A stretch of DNA of 64,000 nt, from assembly GCA_041741415.1 (NCBI GenBank), contig JBGSKC010000058.1, positions 1-64,000 on the forward strand, written 5' to 3'. The translations under genes were made by a program, and so were the position numbers. Position 1 is the first letter of the stretch. Each line of letters starts with the position of its first letter. The notes beneath the pieces are model-generated. The model was given only the letters and a program-made list of their open reading frames with translations. It had not been told where the DNA came from and made no database searches. This DNA is from JANQTF01 sp041741415 (GTDB lineage Bacteria; Bacteroidota; Bacteroidia; J057). This document shows, piece by piece, positions 25,785-35,616 of the stretch.

Positions 25785-28646
25785 ATGAAACGAATTCTCC
25801 TTTTGCTGTTATGTTTCCCCTTTGTTCAGGCGCTCGCCCAAAGTCCGATGTTACAAGGTTTTCTGGTGAAAGAAGGAGGAGCCGAGCCAGTGGCCGGAGC
25901 CCGCGTTAGTGCGGTTTTACTCAGCGATTCAACCCGATATGCCGTTTTTTCCAAGGCTACAGGCCAGTTTGCCCTTTACCTCGAACAGGCGGGCAGCTAC
26001 GGCGTGACCATTACGGGGGAGGGCTATGAGTCCTCGTATCGGGTAGTCGAAATTCCCGCCGGTGGCCTGATTATGCCACAACCAATCGGATTGACAGCCT
26101 CTTATGAGCTGGAGACAGTGACCATTGAGGCAGAGCAGGCCGTTGCCCAGCAAAAAGGAGATACCACAGAATACAACGCCGGGGCTTTCACCACCAACCC
26201 CGATGCCACAGCTGCCGATCTGCTGTCTAAAATGCCGGGCATCACCCAGCAAGGTGGCCAGACCACGGCTCAGGGCGAACAAGTGCAGCAGGTGCTGGTG
26301 GATGGCAAACCATTTTTCGGCAACGACCCACAGGCGGCATTAAACAACCTGCCAGCTGAGGTGGTGCAAAAAATCCAGGTATTTGACCAGCAAAGCGAAC
26401 AGGCGCAGTTTACCGGGTTTAATGACGGCCAAACCACCCGCACCATCAACATCATCACCAAACCGGAAACCAGAAACGGCACCTTTGGTACCGCCTATGC
26501 GGGCTATGGCTACGAAGACAGATACAGGGCTGGCGGAAATTATAATTATTTCAACAACGACCAGCGGCTTTCCATTGTGGGGTTGAGCAACAACATCAAC
26601 CAGCAGAATTTTTCGGCAGATGACCTCCTGGGAGTTGCTTCCAGTGGCGGCGGCGGACAGAGAGGCGGTGGAGGCTTTGGAGGTCGTGGAGGAGGCGGGG
26701 GAAATAATGTGGGGAATTTCCTCGTGGGTGAGTCAGGCGGGATTTCCACCACCCAGGCATTTGGCATCAATTACTCCGACAAAATCGGGAAGAAATTGCA
26801 GTTTTCAGGCTCCTATTTTTTTAATTTAACAGACAACATGCTGGACCAAAACCTGCTTCAGCAAGTGATCACTGGCCGCGACACCGGGCAGGTGTACACC
26901 GAAACCCTTACCTCCCAAAGCCGGAACATCAACCACAGGGCCAACCTTCGCTTCGATTTCACGCTTTCAGAACGCACCTCGCTTACTTTTATGCCGCGGG
27001 TGACCCTTCAGCAAAACGAGGGCAGCTCTCTCACCGAAGGCCGCACCGCCCTTGGTGATGCGATCCTCAACAGCTCCAACATTGACTTTGGCTCTGACCT
27101 TTCGGCAACCGACGCCAATGCTATGTTGTTGCTGCGCCACCGCTTTGAAAAACCAGGAAGAACCCTCTCGCTTCGCGTACAGGGCGGATATAACAACTCT
27201 ACCGGGAACAACAGCCAGTATTCCGAGCTGAGCTACTTCAGCAGCTTGTTTCCTTCTGACACCATCGACCAGCAGGCCACCCTGCTCAACGACGGCTACG
27301 ACGCGACAGTAAATGCCACCTGGACCGAAAATGTGGGTAAAATAGGTCAGCTCAGCACCTGGTACGAATATGCTCCCCGCTGGAACGACTCCGACCAGCG
27401 CACCTTTACACAGCCTTTAGGCAGTGCGGAATACACACAGCTTGATACCTTTCTCAGCAACACCTTCGAGTCAGCCTTCCGCCGCCAGGAGCTCGGAACC
27501 GGCCTGCGCCTGCGCCTGAGCAAAGGTTTCCTCATGGCCCGGGTGTCGCTTCAGGAAGCCACCCTTAATAACGAATTGCGCTTTCCCCAGCCCGACACGG
27601 CAGGCTTCACCTATTACAATGTGCTGCCGATGCTGATGCTCCGGATGGGCGAGCGGGGGAGTGGAAATGAATTTTTTGCCTTGTACCGAAGCAGCACCGA
27701 TGCCCCCAGCGTTTCGCAATTGCAGTCGGTAATCAACAACAGCAATCCGCTGCAGCTTCGAAGCGGCAACCCGGAGCTTGAGCAAGCCTTCCAGCACAGG
27801 CTGGTGCTTCGTTATACCAAAACAACAACTGCCAAAAGCAGGGTCTTCAGCATCAACACCTTTGCCCAGTTCAGCCAGAACTACATCGCGAACAGCAGCT
27901 GGATTGCGCGGACAGACACCATTCTGCCGGGAGGCGTTTTTTTGCAGCGGGGCGGTCAGTTTTCGCAACCGGTAAACCTCGACGGCTATGTGAATGCACG
28001 GTCTTTCCTTACCTTTGGCCAGCTTATCGAGCCGGTCAAAACCAACCTCAACCTCAGCCTGTCGGGCGGTTATGTACGCACCCCGGGCCGGGTAAACGGG
28101 TTTGACAACATCAGCCAAACGCTTTCAGGCGGCATGGGGGTAGTGTTAAGCAGCAATTTCAGCGATAAGGTCGATTTTACTCTTTCTTCCCAAACCGACC
28201 TCAACAACACCACCTCCTCCCTGCAGCCTTTGCTGAACACCCAATACTGGACCCAGCGAAGCAGTGGGAGGGTAAACCTCATTTCTCCTGACGGCTGGGT
28301 ACTCAGAACGAGCCTCGACCACCAGATGTATCGCGGGTTCACCGACGATTTTAACCAGGATTTTTTCCTGTGGAGTGGGGGAGTGGCAAAAAAGCTGTTT
28401 AAAGACCAGAAGGGTGAACTGGAGTTATCTGTGTTTGACATTCTGGGCCAAAACACGAGCATTTCGCGCACCGCGACAGAGATTTACATCCAGGACTTGC
28501 AGCAAACTGTGCTTCAGCGGTATGTGATGCTGAGCTTCCGGTACCAGCTCCGCAATTTCGACGGGGCGCTGCCTTCGGGCCCGACGCCTCCTCCCGGTGG
28601 CTTTGGACCGGGTGGGCCAGGAATGCCGCCCGGCGGCAGGCCCTGA
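25785..28646 (+). CDS. TonB-dependent-receptor-like outer-membrane beta-barrel protein
   Basis: A 953-residue outer-membrane protein. Signal peptide MKRILLLLLCFPFVQALAQ; residues 22-100 form a carboxypeptidase-regulatory-like domain; a plug-like region follows (LLSKMPGITQQGG, QQVLVDGKPFFGNDPQAALNNLP), then a long beta-barrel of the OMP_b-brl_3 type. A Gly-rich insert (GGGGQRGGGGFGGRGGGGG) interrupts the first barrel part, and the C-terminus is a Pro/Gly tail rather than the usual aromatic residue. The ligand is unknown. The start at ATG 25785 gives the signal peptide; the open frame from 25695 was rejected. Confidence 0.85.
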   Translation: MKRILLLLLCFPFVQALAQSPMLQGFLVKEGGAEPVAGARVSAVLLSDSTRYAVFSKATGQFALYLEQAGSYGVTITGEGYESSYRVVEIPAGGLIMPQPIGLTASYELETVTIEAEQAVAQQKGDTTEYNAGAFTTNPDATAADLLSKMPGITQQGGQTTAQGEQVQQVLVDGKPFFGNDPQAALNNLPAEVVQKIQVFDQQSEQAQFTGFNDGQTTRTINIITKPETRNGTFGTAYAGYGYEDRYRAGGNYNYFNNDQRLSIVGLSNNINQQNFSADDLLGVASSGGGGQRGGGGFGGRGGGGGNNVGNFLVGESGGISTTQAFGINYSDKIGKKLQFSGSYFFNLTDNMLDQNLLQQVITGRDTGQVYTETLTSQSRNINHRANLRFDFTLSERTSLTFMPRVTLQQNEGSSLTEGRTALGDAILNSSNIDFGSDLSATDANAMLLLRHRFEKPGRTLSLRVQGGYNNSTGNNSQYSELSYFSSLFPSDTIDQQATLLNDGYDATVNATWTENVGKIGQLSTWYEYAPRWNDSDQRTFTQPLGSAEYTQLDTFLSNTFESAFRRQELGTGLRLRLSKGFLMARVSLQEATLNNELRFPQPDTAGFTYYNVLPMLMLRMGERGSGNEFFALYRSSTDAPSVSQLQSVINNSNPLQLRSGNPELEQAFQHRLVLRYTKTTTAKSRVFSINTFAQFSQNYIANSSWIARTDTILPGGVFLQRGGQFSQPVNLDGYVNARSFLTFGQLIEPVKTNLNLSLSGGYVRTPGRVNGFDNISQTLSGGMGVVLSSNFSDKVDFTLSSQTDLNNTTSSLQPLLNTQYWTQRSSGRVNLISPDGWVLRTSLDHQMYRGFTDDFNQDFFLWSGGVAKKLFKDQKGELELSVFDILGQNTSISRTATEIYIQDLQQTVLQRYVMLSFRYQLRNFDGALPSGPTPPPGGFGPGGPGMPPGGRP

Positions 28647-28679
28647 TCTTATGCGAACATAGAGTGTTGACAGTGTGTT

Positions 28680-28714
28680 GCAGTCAGGCAAAGCCCGGAG
28701 CTTGGCCTGGCTGC
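28680..28714 (+). terminator. Hairpin after the receptor gene
   Basis: A 15-bp imperfect stem (28680-28694 with 28700-28714, mostly paired). No T-run follows, so the terminator role is tentative. Confidence 0.35.
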
Positions 28715-28813
28715 AAACGCTGTTAATCGGTCTGGAAGTAGTAGATTTGTTCAATGGTAGCAGTCTTGTGCATGTTGCCGGGTTAGTTTTTGCTGGTCTG
28801 GTAATGAGATCTT

Positions 28814-30973
28814 ATGTCGAATTTTTTCCAACACCTTCTCCATGAATTCGAATTGCCGCTCAGTAATCCTGTGCTGATCTTTTCCCTCATTCTGTTCATT
28901 ATTTTGCTGTCTCCCATTTTGTTGCGGCGATTAAACATCCCCGGCATCATCGGGCTGATCATTTCAGGTGTGGTGATTGGCCCTTATGGCCTGAATATCC
29001 TGGAAAAAAATTCAGCGATCGACCTGTTTTCCACCATCGGGCTGTTGTACATCATGTTCATTGCCGGGCTCGAGCTGGATATGAACGACTTTAAAGTCAA
29101 TCGGAACAAAAGCCTGCTGTTTGGGCTGTTTACCTTTCTGCTGCCGATCAGCATTGGCTTTCCTGTTTGCTTTTTTCTGCTGGGATACGATGTGAGTGCG
29201 AGTTTTTTAACTGCCAGTATGTTTGCCACACACACCTTGGTTGCCTATCCGATTGTAAGCAAACTGGGGGTAGCTAAAAACCAGGCGGTTGCTATCACGG
29301 TTGGCGGCACCATTCTCACTGATACCGCGGTTCTGATCATCCTGGCAGTGATCATGGGCGGTAAAAATGGAAGCCTGAACCAGGAGTTTTGGGTGCGATT
29401 GGGCATTTCATTAGCTATTTTTTCAGCCATCATGTTCCTGGTCATTCCGAGAATTGCAAAATGGTTCTTCAAAAAGCTGGAAAGCGAAAAGCATTCACAC
29501 TATATCTTCGTCCTGTCTGTAGTGTTTTTTGCTGCCTTTCTGGCGGAAGTGGCTGGCGTGGAACCCATTATCGGAGCCTTCGTATCAGGCCTCGCGCTCA
29601 ACAGGCTGATCCCTCATTCTTCGGCCCTGATGAACAGGATTGAGTTTATCGGGAACTCTCTCTTCATTCCTTTTTTCCTGATCAGCGTGGGGATGCTGGT
29701 GGATGTGAGTGTGCTGGTGCAGGGCCCCACGGCCTGGATTATAGCGGGAACCTTGTCTATTGTAGCCCTTTTCGGAAAATGGATAGCTGCCTGGCTTACC
29801 CAGTTGGTCTTTCATTACAGTGCATCTCAACGACAGTTGATTTTCGGACTCAGCAGCGCACATGCTGCTGCAACGCTGGCTGTCATTTTGGTTGGTTATA
29901 AAGCCGAAATCCTGGATGAAAACATCCTGAATGGGACCATCATCCTCATTTTGGTGACCTGTATCATCGCTTCCTTCGCCACCGAGCGCGCCGCCAAAAT
30001 AATCGTTATCGAGACGGAAGAAGACGGTGCAGGATTGATAAGTACCAGTTCCCTGAGCCAGGAGCATATTCTGATGCCCATTACCTCGGATGCCAGCATT
30101 GAGAACCTGCTGGAACTCTCCGTTCTGATCAAGGATAAAAAATCGGCTAACCCGATTTCGATCTTATCTGTCGTTTCCAATAATGATGAAGCCGAAATCA
30201 ACATCCTGAAGGCCAGAACGAAACTGGAAACACTCGTAAAGCAGGCTTCTGCTTCAGAAACAAAAGTCAACATCATTACCACCATCGACCACCACGTTGT
30301 GAGCGGAATCGCCAGAATTTCGCGGGAAATCATGGCAGACCTTGTTGTGATGCTTTGGCCACAACGCAGCGGGCTTTTTGATAAACTGGTAATCGGGGAG
30401 AAAATAGAAACGATGTTTTATTCTACCGACAAAACCACCTTTGTCTGCGACCTCTCCCGCCCGCTCGCCGTACACAAGCGAATGGTTATTGCCGTGCCTC
30501 CTTTTGCTGAAAAGGAAAATGGGTTTGAAAAATGGCTGGAAAAAGTAATTAAACTTTCTCAGGAACTCAGTATTTCTCCGCATATCTATTGCTCCGACAC
30601 GACCAGACGCGCCATTGACCGGACACTTGCGAATAGTAAACTATCCGCTAATGCTATTTATCACACCTTTGACGACTGGGAGGACTTTGTGATCATGGTA
30701 AAGCATGTGCAGGAGCAGGATTTGTTCGTGGTTGTTTCTGCCCGCCGTGGATCAATTTCTCGCCAAAACTTTTTTGATGCTTTGCCGGTGAAACTGGAGA
30801 AGCACTTTACCTCCGTCAGCAAAATCCTGATTTATCCCGAGGAGGTAACCCAGCAATCGCTTCGGGAAAATTATGAGGACATTTCTACAGAGCCGCTCAC
30901 GAAAGGGATTGAAACGATCCAGAAACTTGGTAAGGGCATCGGGGAAATCTTCAGGAAAACGGATGAGGAATAG
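28814..30973 (+). CDS. CPA2-family cation/proton antiporter
   Basis: A 719-residue membrane protein. Residues 15-390 hold about twelve membrane helices with the Na/H-exchanger-type fold (NIPGIIGLIISGVVIGPYG, FIAGLELDMNDFK, EPIIGAFVSGLALNRLIP). The C-terminal 300 residues are soluble and resemble tandem universal-stress-protein-like domains (HILMPITSDASIENLLEL; VVMLWPQRSG). It probably exchanges Na+ or K+ for protons across the inner membrane, with the soluble part regulating. This domain layout is common in Bacteroidota. Monocistronic by spacing. Confidence 0.87.
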   Translation: MSNFFQHLLHEFELPLSNPVLIFSLILFIILLSPILLRRLNIPGIIGLIISGVVIGPYGLNILEKNSAIDLFSTIGLLYIMFIAGLELDMNDFKVNRNKSLLFGLFTFLLPISIGFPVCFFLLGYDVSASFLTASMFATHTLVAYPIVSKLGVAKNQAVAITVGGTILTDTAVLIILAVIMGGKNGSLNQEFWVRLGISLAIFSAIMFLVIPRIAKWFFKKLESEKHSHYIFVLSVVFFAAFLAEVAGVEPIIGAFVSGLALNRLIPHSSALMNRIEFIGNSLFIPFFLISVGMLVDVSVLVQGPTAWIIAGTLSIVALFGKWIAAWLTQLVFHYSASQRQLIFGLSSAHAAATLAVILVGYKAEILDENILNGTIILILVTCIIASFATERAAKIIVIETEEDGAGLISTSSLSQEHILMPITSDASIENLLELSVLIKDKKSANPISILSVVSNNDEAEINILKARTKLETLVKQASASETKVNIITTIDHHVVSGIARISREIMADLVVMLWPQRSGLFDKLVIGEKIETMFYSTDKTTFVCDLSRPLAVHKRMVIAVPPFAEKENGFEKWLEKVIKLSQELSISPHIYCSDTTRRAIDRTLANSKLSANAIYHTFDDWEDFVIMVKHVQEQDLFVVVSARRGSISRQNFFDALPVKLEKHFTSVSKILIYPEEVTQQSLRENYEDISTEPLTKGIETIQKLGKGIGEIFRKTDEE

Positions 30974-31056
30974 AGGTGATCATCGGGCTATTTTCTTCCT
31001 TGCGCGGAAAGACCGGACAAGATGCCATGCGAAAAGCCTGAGCTCTGGCTCATGAG

Positions 31057-31272
31057 CTACACCCGAACAGGTTCTGGCGGAAGGGTAAAAACTCCAGGCG
31101 GCAGATCCAGCGGTGCATCCCAATCTACGGGCATGTCGCCTTCATCATCCCCATCATCAAAACCTGAGGAGGAAAGAGGGGGAATAGTTTTTTGTTTTCG
31201 CAGCAGCATCACCAGCACAATTGCACCAGAAAGCATGATAAGGAAGCTGAGGGAAGCAAGAAAATAGCCCAT
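31057..31272 (-). CDS. Small membrane protein with acidic tail
   Basis: A 71-residue protein. One membrane helix (FLASLSFLIMLSGAIVLVMLL, residues 4-24), a basic RKQK stop, then an acidic Asp- and Pro-rich cytoplasmic tail (DDGDDEGDMPVDWDAP). The protein-like layout supports a real gene; no family is recognised. It is convergent with the antiporter gene. Confidence 0.55.
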   Translation of the reverse strand: MGYFLASLSFLIMLSGAIVLVMLLRKQKTIPPLSSSGFDDGDDEGDMPVDWDAPLDLPPGVFTLPPEPVRV

Positions 31273-31378
31273 AAGCCAATGGGTTGGGGTGGTGGATAAG
31301 GAATGTGAGGGTGATACTGCATATACCCGGTTGCGGGCAAAATGTTACTCCTTTCCTTGTCAGCCACATGAGAAAAGG

Positions 31379-31831
31379 CTAGCCGCGGAGCTTATCGAGC
31401 AATTCACTCAGCTGGATAGCCTCCTCTTCGGTTAAATTCAGGACCAGAGAGTCGATTTCATCCGCGTGGGTGTCTATGGATCTGAGCAAATCCAGCCCTT
31501 CCGCCGTGATGACCACGTCTACAAGTCGCTTGTCGTCTTTACAAACCGTTCGGTCCACGAGTCTTTTTTTCTGAAGGCGGTCAATAATGCGCGATACATC
31601 CGACATTTTGTCGAGCATGCGGTCGCGAATCACGGAGGTAGAAATCGGCTCGGGGTGAACGCCACGCAAGATTCGCAGTACATTGAACTGCTGTGCCGTG
31701 ATGTCGTAGGGCTTAAACATTTCCTTGTGCCGGGAAATGAGCCAGTTATGAGTAAAAATCAGGTTTACCGCGGCCCTATGCTTAACATTTCGAAATGGGG
31801 TCTTTTGCTGGATCGCTTCTTCCAATCTCAT
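31379..31831 (-). CDS. MarR-family transcriptional regulator
   Basis: A 150-residue winged-helix regulator: ITAQQFNVLRILRG, STSVIRDRMLDKMSDVSRIIDRLQKKRLVDR (recognition helix and wing) and DKRLVDVVITAEGLDLLR, a typical MarR set. It is expected to bind a palindromic operator as a dimer. The frame reaches 31918, but ATG 31831 gives the usual MarR length; 31897 and 31882 are alternatives. It is divergent from the H-NOX gene 250 bases away, so it may control that unit. Confidence 0.82.
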   Translation of the reverse strand: MRLEEAIQQKTPFRNVKHRAAVNLIFTHNWLISRHKEMFKPYDITAQQFNVLRILRGVHPEPISTSVIRDRMLDKMSDVSRIIDRLQKKRLVDRTVCKDDKRLVDVVITAEGLDLLRSIDTHADEIDSLVLNLTEEEAIQLSELLDKLRG

Positions 31832-32080
31832 GTCGTGGTCTCTTTGATCGGGTCTCCGGATAGAAATTCGCGTCTCTGCCATTCGTTTGGTTTGCATGGG
31901 GTAAACAATGCCAATCAAACAGACATTTCATCACAAAAGTTTAATTTGTTTTTTCTGAAACAAAAAATCTTTCTGAAAAATCTCAGAGCCTGGTGCAAGG
32001 TGTGAGAAAAAAGTCACTTGAAGTTACAAAATGGGCACGCCTCTTTTGGGTACGGAAAATTACCCCTACTTCCAACCCCT

Positions 32081-32620
32081 ATGAAAGGCATCGTTTTTAC
32101 GGAATTTCTGGAAATGGTCGAAGATACCTTCGGCTTTGTTGCAGCCACGGCAATTGTGGAGCAGGCCAAGGTTCCTTCTGGCGGAGCCTACACGGCAGTA
32201 GGCACCTACCCGCACTCGGAAATGGTCTCTCTGCTGGTGGCGCTTTCCTCCCAAACAAATATTCCCATTCCTGAGCTGCTGCATGCTTTTGGCCGCCACC
32301 TTTTTCCCCGGTTTGCGGCTGGCTATGGGGCTTTTTTTCAGAATGTAACGGACTCCTTTGCCTTTCTGGGTTCTCTCGAAAACTACATCCACGTCGAGGT
32401 AAGAAAGTTATACCCCGATGCCGAGCTTCCCCGCTTTGAATCGCATCGCCCAACGCCGGATTCGCTCGTGATGGAGTACCGCAGCGAGCGCGGCCTCGCA
32501 GATTTTGCCCACGGCCTGATCGAGGGCTGCCTGGCCCATTTTGGCGATGACGCAACCGTGACCCGTGAAGATCTCAGCGCCGGAGGCTCCCACACCCGAT
32601 TTGTGTTGACACGAGTATGA
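32081..32620 (+). CDS. H-NOX (heme NO-binding) sensor protein
   Basis: A 179-residue heme sensor. The start MKGIVFTEFLEMVEDTFG is typical of H-NOX. The proximal heme His is visible in ENYIHVEVRKLYP (His104), and the YxSxR heme-propionate motif is YRSER (133-137). In other bacteria H-NOX binds NO and inhibits a cognate histidine kinase. Its stop codon overlaps the start of the kinase gene by 4 bases (ATGA), showing translational coupling. The frame continues upstream to 32018 but ATG 32081 matches the family N-terminus. Confidence 0.88.
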   Translation: MKGIVFTEFLEMVEDTFGFVAATAIVEQAKVPSGGAYTAVGTYPHSEMVSLLVALSSQTNIPIPELLHAFGRHLFPRFAAGYGAFFQNVTDSFAFLGSLENYIHVEVRKLYPDAELPRFESHRPTPDSLVMEYRSERGLADFAHGLIEGCLAHFGDDATVTREDLSAGGSHTRFVLTRV

Positions 32621-33939
32621 CAGAACTGGAAGCGATCAAAGCAGCTCTGCTTCGGGAGCGGCAAGCCCGCAAGGCAGCAGAACAGGTCATCGAGGAGCGA
32701 TCCCGTGAGCTGTTCTACGCCAACGAAGCCCTCCGGCGTCTCAACGAGTCGCTGGAAGAAGCAGTGCGCATTCGCACCAGTGAACTGCAGGAAGCCAAAG
32801 AAAAGGCCGAACACGCCACCCGCGCCAAATCTGAATTCCTCTCCTCCATGTCGCATGAGATCCGCACACCACTCAATGCCATTTCCGGCCTTTCGGAGCT
32901 GATTGAGCGCGATTCCAGGGAAAATGAAATCCGCGAATACGCCGGGATCGTGCGCGACTCCGTGGTTCACCTGCTCACCATTATCAACGAAATCCTCGAT
33001 TTTTCCAAAATTGAATCGGGTAAATTCTCCTTCGAGCCCGAAGATTTTGCCCTCCGCGACCTCCGCAACCAGATCTACCACACCTACCTGCCGCTGGCCT
33101 CCAAGAAGCAGCTCCGCTTTGATGTGGACTTCGACCCGCTCCTTCCGCCGGTCGTGCGCTCGGACAAAACCAAGTTCCTCCAGATCTGGATCAACCTCAT
33201 CGGCAACGCCATCAAGTTCACAGAGCAGGGAGGCGTGTCGGCCAGGTTGTCCATCCTGCGCAAGGAGGGAAACTGCCTCTGGCTGCAGGGCTCGGTGAAG
33301 GATTCGGGCATCGGTATCCCGGAGGCTGATCAGGCCCGCATTTTCCTGCCTTTTGAACAATCAGAGCAGGTGTCGGAGCAAAAAATCGGGGGAACCGGCC
33401 TGGGTCTGGCCATTACCATGCGGGTGCTGGAACTTCTCGGTGGCCGGATTCAATTGCTCAGCAACCCCGGAAGCGGCAGCGAGTTTATCTTTCAGCTGCC
33501 TGTTCAGGTGGGAGATGAAAACCGCGTAAGCCAGGAAAAAAGCGATGATAAAAACGAAAACCTCCTTTACGGCCTCCGGGTGCTGGTGGTGGATGACATG
33601 GAAATGAACCGTTTCCTCATGCGGAAGGTCCTCCAGCGGGTCCATGCCCAGCCTACCTTCGCCGAAAATGGAGCCATGGCCGTCGAAATCCTGCGCAATG
33701 AATCTTTTGACGTAGTGTTGATGGACCTTCACATGCCTGTGATGAATGGCCGGGAAGCCACCCGCCTCATTCGCTCCGAGCAAATTCCCCGCGCCAATCC
33801 GCGAATTCCCATTCTTGCCCTCACTGCGGATGCCTTTAAACACACCCAGGAAAGTGTTCTGGAAGCAGGGATGAATGATTTTCTGCCTAAGCCCATCAAC
33901 ATCGACCTGCTCTACCAAAAACTTCGGGGCTTGCTGTAA
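32617..33939 (+). CDS. Hybrid sensor histidine kinase partnered with H-NOX
   Basis: A 440-residue cytoplasmic kinase with no membrane segment. An N-terminal coiled coil (1-65) precedes HisKA (SSMSHEIRTPLNAISG, phospho-His near 78), HATPase (NLIGNAIKFTEQ, DSGIGIP, GGTGLGLAI) and a receiver domain (from about 322: LRVLVVDDMEMNRFL; phospho-Asp in VVLMDLHMPVMNG; conserved Lys in FLPKPIN). It presumably signals NO or redox status through H-NOX to an unknown phosphotransfer partner. The next gene follows after 79 bases and could be cotranscribed. Confidence 0.9.
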   Translation: MTELEAIKAALLRERQARKAAEQVIEERSRELFYANEALRRLNESLEEAVRIRTSELQEAKEKAEHATRAKSEFLSSMSHEIRTPLNAISGLSELIERDSRENEIREYAGIVRDSVVHLLTIINEILDFSKIESGKFSFEPEDFALRDLRNQIYHTYLPLASKKQLRFDVDFDPLLPPVVRSDKTKFLQIWINLIGNAIKFTEQGGVSARLSILRKEGNCLWLQGSVKDSGIGIPEADQARIFLPFEQSEQVSEQKIGGTGLGLAITMRVLELLGGRIQLLSNPGSGSEFIFQLPVQVGDENRVSQEKSDDKNENLLYGLRVLVVDDMEMNRFLMRKVLQRVHAQPTFAENGAMAVEILRNESFDVVLMDLHMPVMNGREATRLIRSEQIPRANPRIPILALTADAFKHTQESVLEAGMNDFLPKPINIDLLYQKLRGLL

Positions 33940-34018
33940 CGCTGCGAAGGCGTTGGGTGTCAGTGAAACAAACAGTCGCCAACCAGGCTTCTGTTTTGTC
34001 AAACCAACTTCTTCACTC

Positions 34019-34237
34019 ATGAAAAGCGAGCGAATTATTTCCATTTTTGCCGACAAAGCCACGTTCGAGAAAGGCAGTTTCGACGTCACCAAAAAGCTTT
34101 ATGAAATTATTCCTGAAGACGACATTGAAGCCATCAAATACGTGATGCCTTCCAGCACGCCCGAAGGGATTTACTTCACCGTTGTTCTGCTGGATAAAAA
34201 AGAAAAAGGCAAAGGGCAGGTGGGCTTTAAAAAATGA
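34019..34237 (+). CDS. Small hypothetical protein
   Basis: A 72-residue soluble protein (MKSERIISIFADKATFEKG ... LDKKEKGKGQVGFKK), mixed alpha/beta pattern with a Lys-rich end. The frame is open further upstream into the kinase gene, but ATG 34019 avoids the overlap. Its position just behind the hybrid kinase gene suggests a possible accessory role. No family recognised. Confidence 0.55.
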   Translation: MKSERIISIFADKATFEKGSFDVTKKLYEIIPEDDIEAIKYVMPSSTPEGIYFTVVLLDKKEKGKGQVGFKK

Positions 34238-34279
34238 CGACCTGGCAAATTGCTTTTTTAGGAAGCAACTACCTGGTAA

Positions 34280-35212
34280 TCAACTTTTTGAAGATGCGAC
34301 TTCCCGTGGCAGGTGGGTGTGTGCATCGATGAAGGCGCCTGCTGCTTTGAGGGCGTCATCGGCTTCGGGAACCATTCTCCAGAAGAGCTGCCACACATGC
34401 ATCATCTCTGGCCAGAGTTGGAGGTGCACCTCGGCTCCCGCCTGTTCCAGCTGGCTGGCCAGCCTGGTGGCATCGTCGGTGAGCACTTCGCGGCTGGAAG
34501 CCTGGATCAGCACAGGGGGCAGCCCGGTTAGGTTGCCATACAGGGGCGACACGAGCGGATGCTCCACCGTGTAGCTGCCGGCGTAGGCGGTTCCCCAGCC
34601 AGTCACTTCCTTGACCCGCACGATGGGGTCGTCTTCGGCATATTTGGAGGCGGAAGCGCCTTTAAAGCCGAGGTCCACCCAGGGCGAAAAGCAAACTGCA
34701 CAGCCCGGCAGGGGCAGCTTTTCCATATCGCGCAGGGCAATCATGGTGGCGATTGTGAGCCCGCCTCCGGCAGAATCTCCGGCAAGGGCGATATGCCCCG
34801 GGTCAAAGCCCTGGGCCAGCAGCATCTGGTAAGCCAGCACGGCATCTTCCAGCGCGGCAGGAAACGGATGCTCAGGTGCCAGCCGGTACTCGATGAGCAG
34901 GGCAGAGGTGCCCGCCCATTGCGCCAGCCTGGCTGCCAGGCCCCGGTGTGTCTGGATAGACCCCACGGCATATCCGCCGCCGTGGAAAAAGAGAATCACT
35001 TTGTCGCGGCGGCAGCCTTCCGGATAGACCCATTCGAGGGAGAGATGCTCCCACACCTCGGTTTGAGAACTTACTTTTTGCGGCAAAGACAGCGTGGGCC
35101 CCGACAACTGCAGCAGCCGCCGAACGCGAGGGATATTGTTCAAATCTACCCCCATCACCCGCTGCATGTTGCTGGCAGAGAGCTTGAGGAGATAGTGGGA
35201 AAAACTTGGCAT
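34280..35212 (-). CDS. Alpha/beta hydrolase of the HSL/esterase family
   Basis: A 310-residue esterase-like enzyme. The HSL-type oxyanion motif HGGG (FFHGGGYAVGS), the nucleophile elbow GDSAGG (Ser), an acidic residue after the lid region and a His near MMHVWQLF complete the catalytic triad. Such enzymes hydrolyse short-chain esters. The N-terminal cap (LLKLSASNMQRVMGV) is family-typical. Monocistronic; substrate not predictable. Confidence 0.85.
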   Translation of the reverse strand: MPSFSHYLLKLSASNMQRVMGVDLNNIPRVRRLLQLSGPTLSLPQKVSSQTEVWEHLSLEWVYPEGCRRDKVILFFHGGGYAVGSIQTHRGLAARLAQWAGTSALLIEYRLAPEHPFPAALEDAVLAYQMLLAQGFDPGHIALAGDSAGGGLTIATMIALRDMEKLPLPGCAVCFSPWVDLGFKGASASKYAEDDPIVRVKEVTGWGTAYAGSYTVEHPLVSPLYGNLTGLPPVLIQASSREVLTDDATRLASQLEQAGAEVHLQLWPEMMHVWQLFWRMVPEADDALKAAGAFIDAHTHLPREVASSKS

Positions 35213-35616
35213 AAGGAACGCAGTGGTGGTCTCGTAGTCCTGAAGCGGAAGTAAAAATTACGGTGAAGATCTGAGCCCGCCAAATGATCTCAGCAACAGT
35301 TATGGCTGCAGCCTGACACGAAGTCCCACCAGCTCTTCCCTATGGGGCCTGGGAAAGCGAGAATGAATCCCTCGAAGACCTCCCTGGTATGCTCACACCC
35401 TGAACGGATGAGGGAATGGCGCTAGTGTTATGATTTTGCAGCGGGCCAATTGGCCCTGAGCCATGACAAAGCCCCGCCGGTCTTTCGGTCCCTGAGACTG
35501 TCAAAGGGCCCGAAAATCCGGCGAATGGGTCCCAAAATCAAATCAGCACTCTTTTACCTTGGCCAGGGCTTCGATGGGCTCAGCCACCGGGCGTGGAAGG
35601 CGTCGCCTGCATCGCG

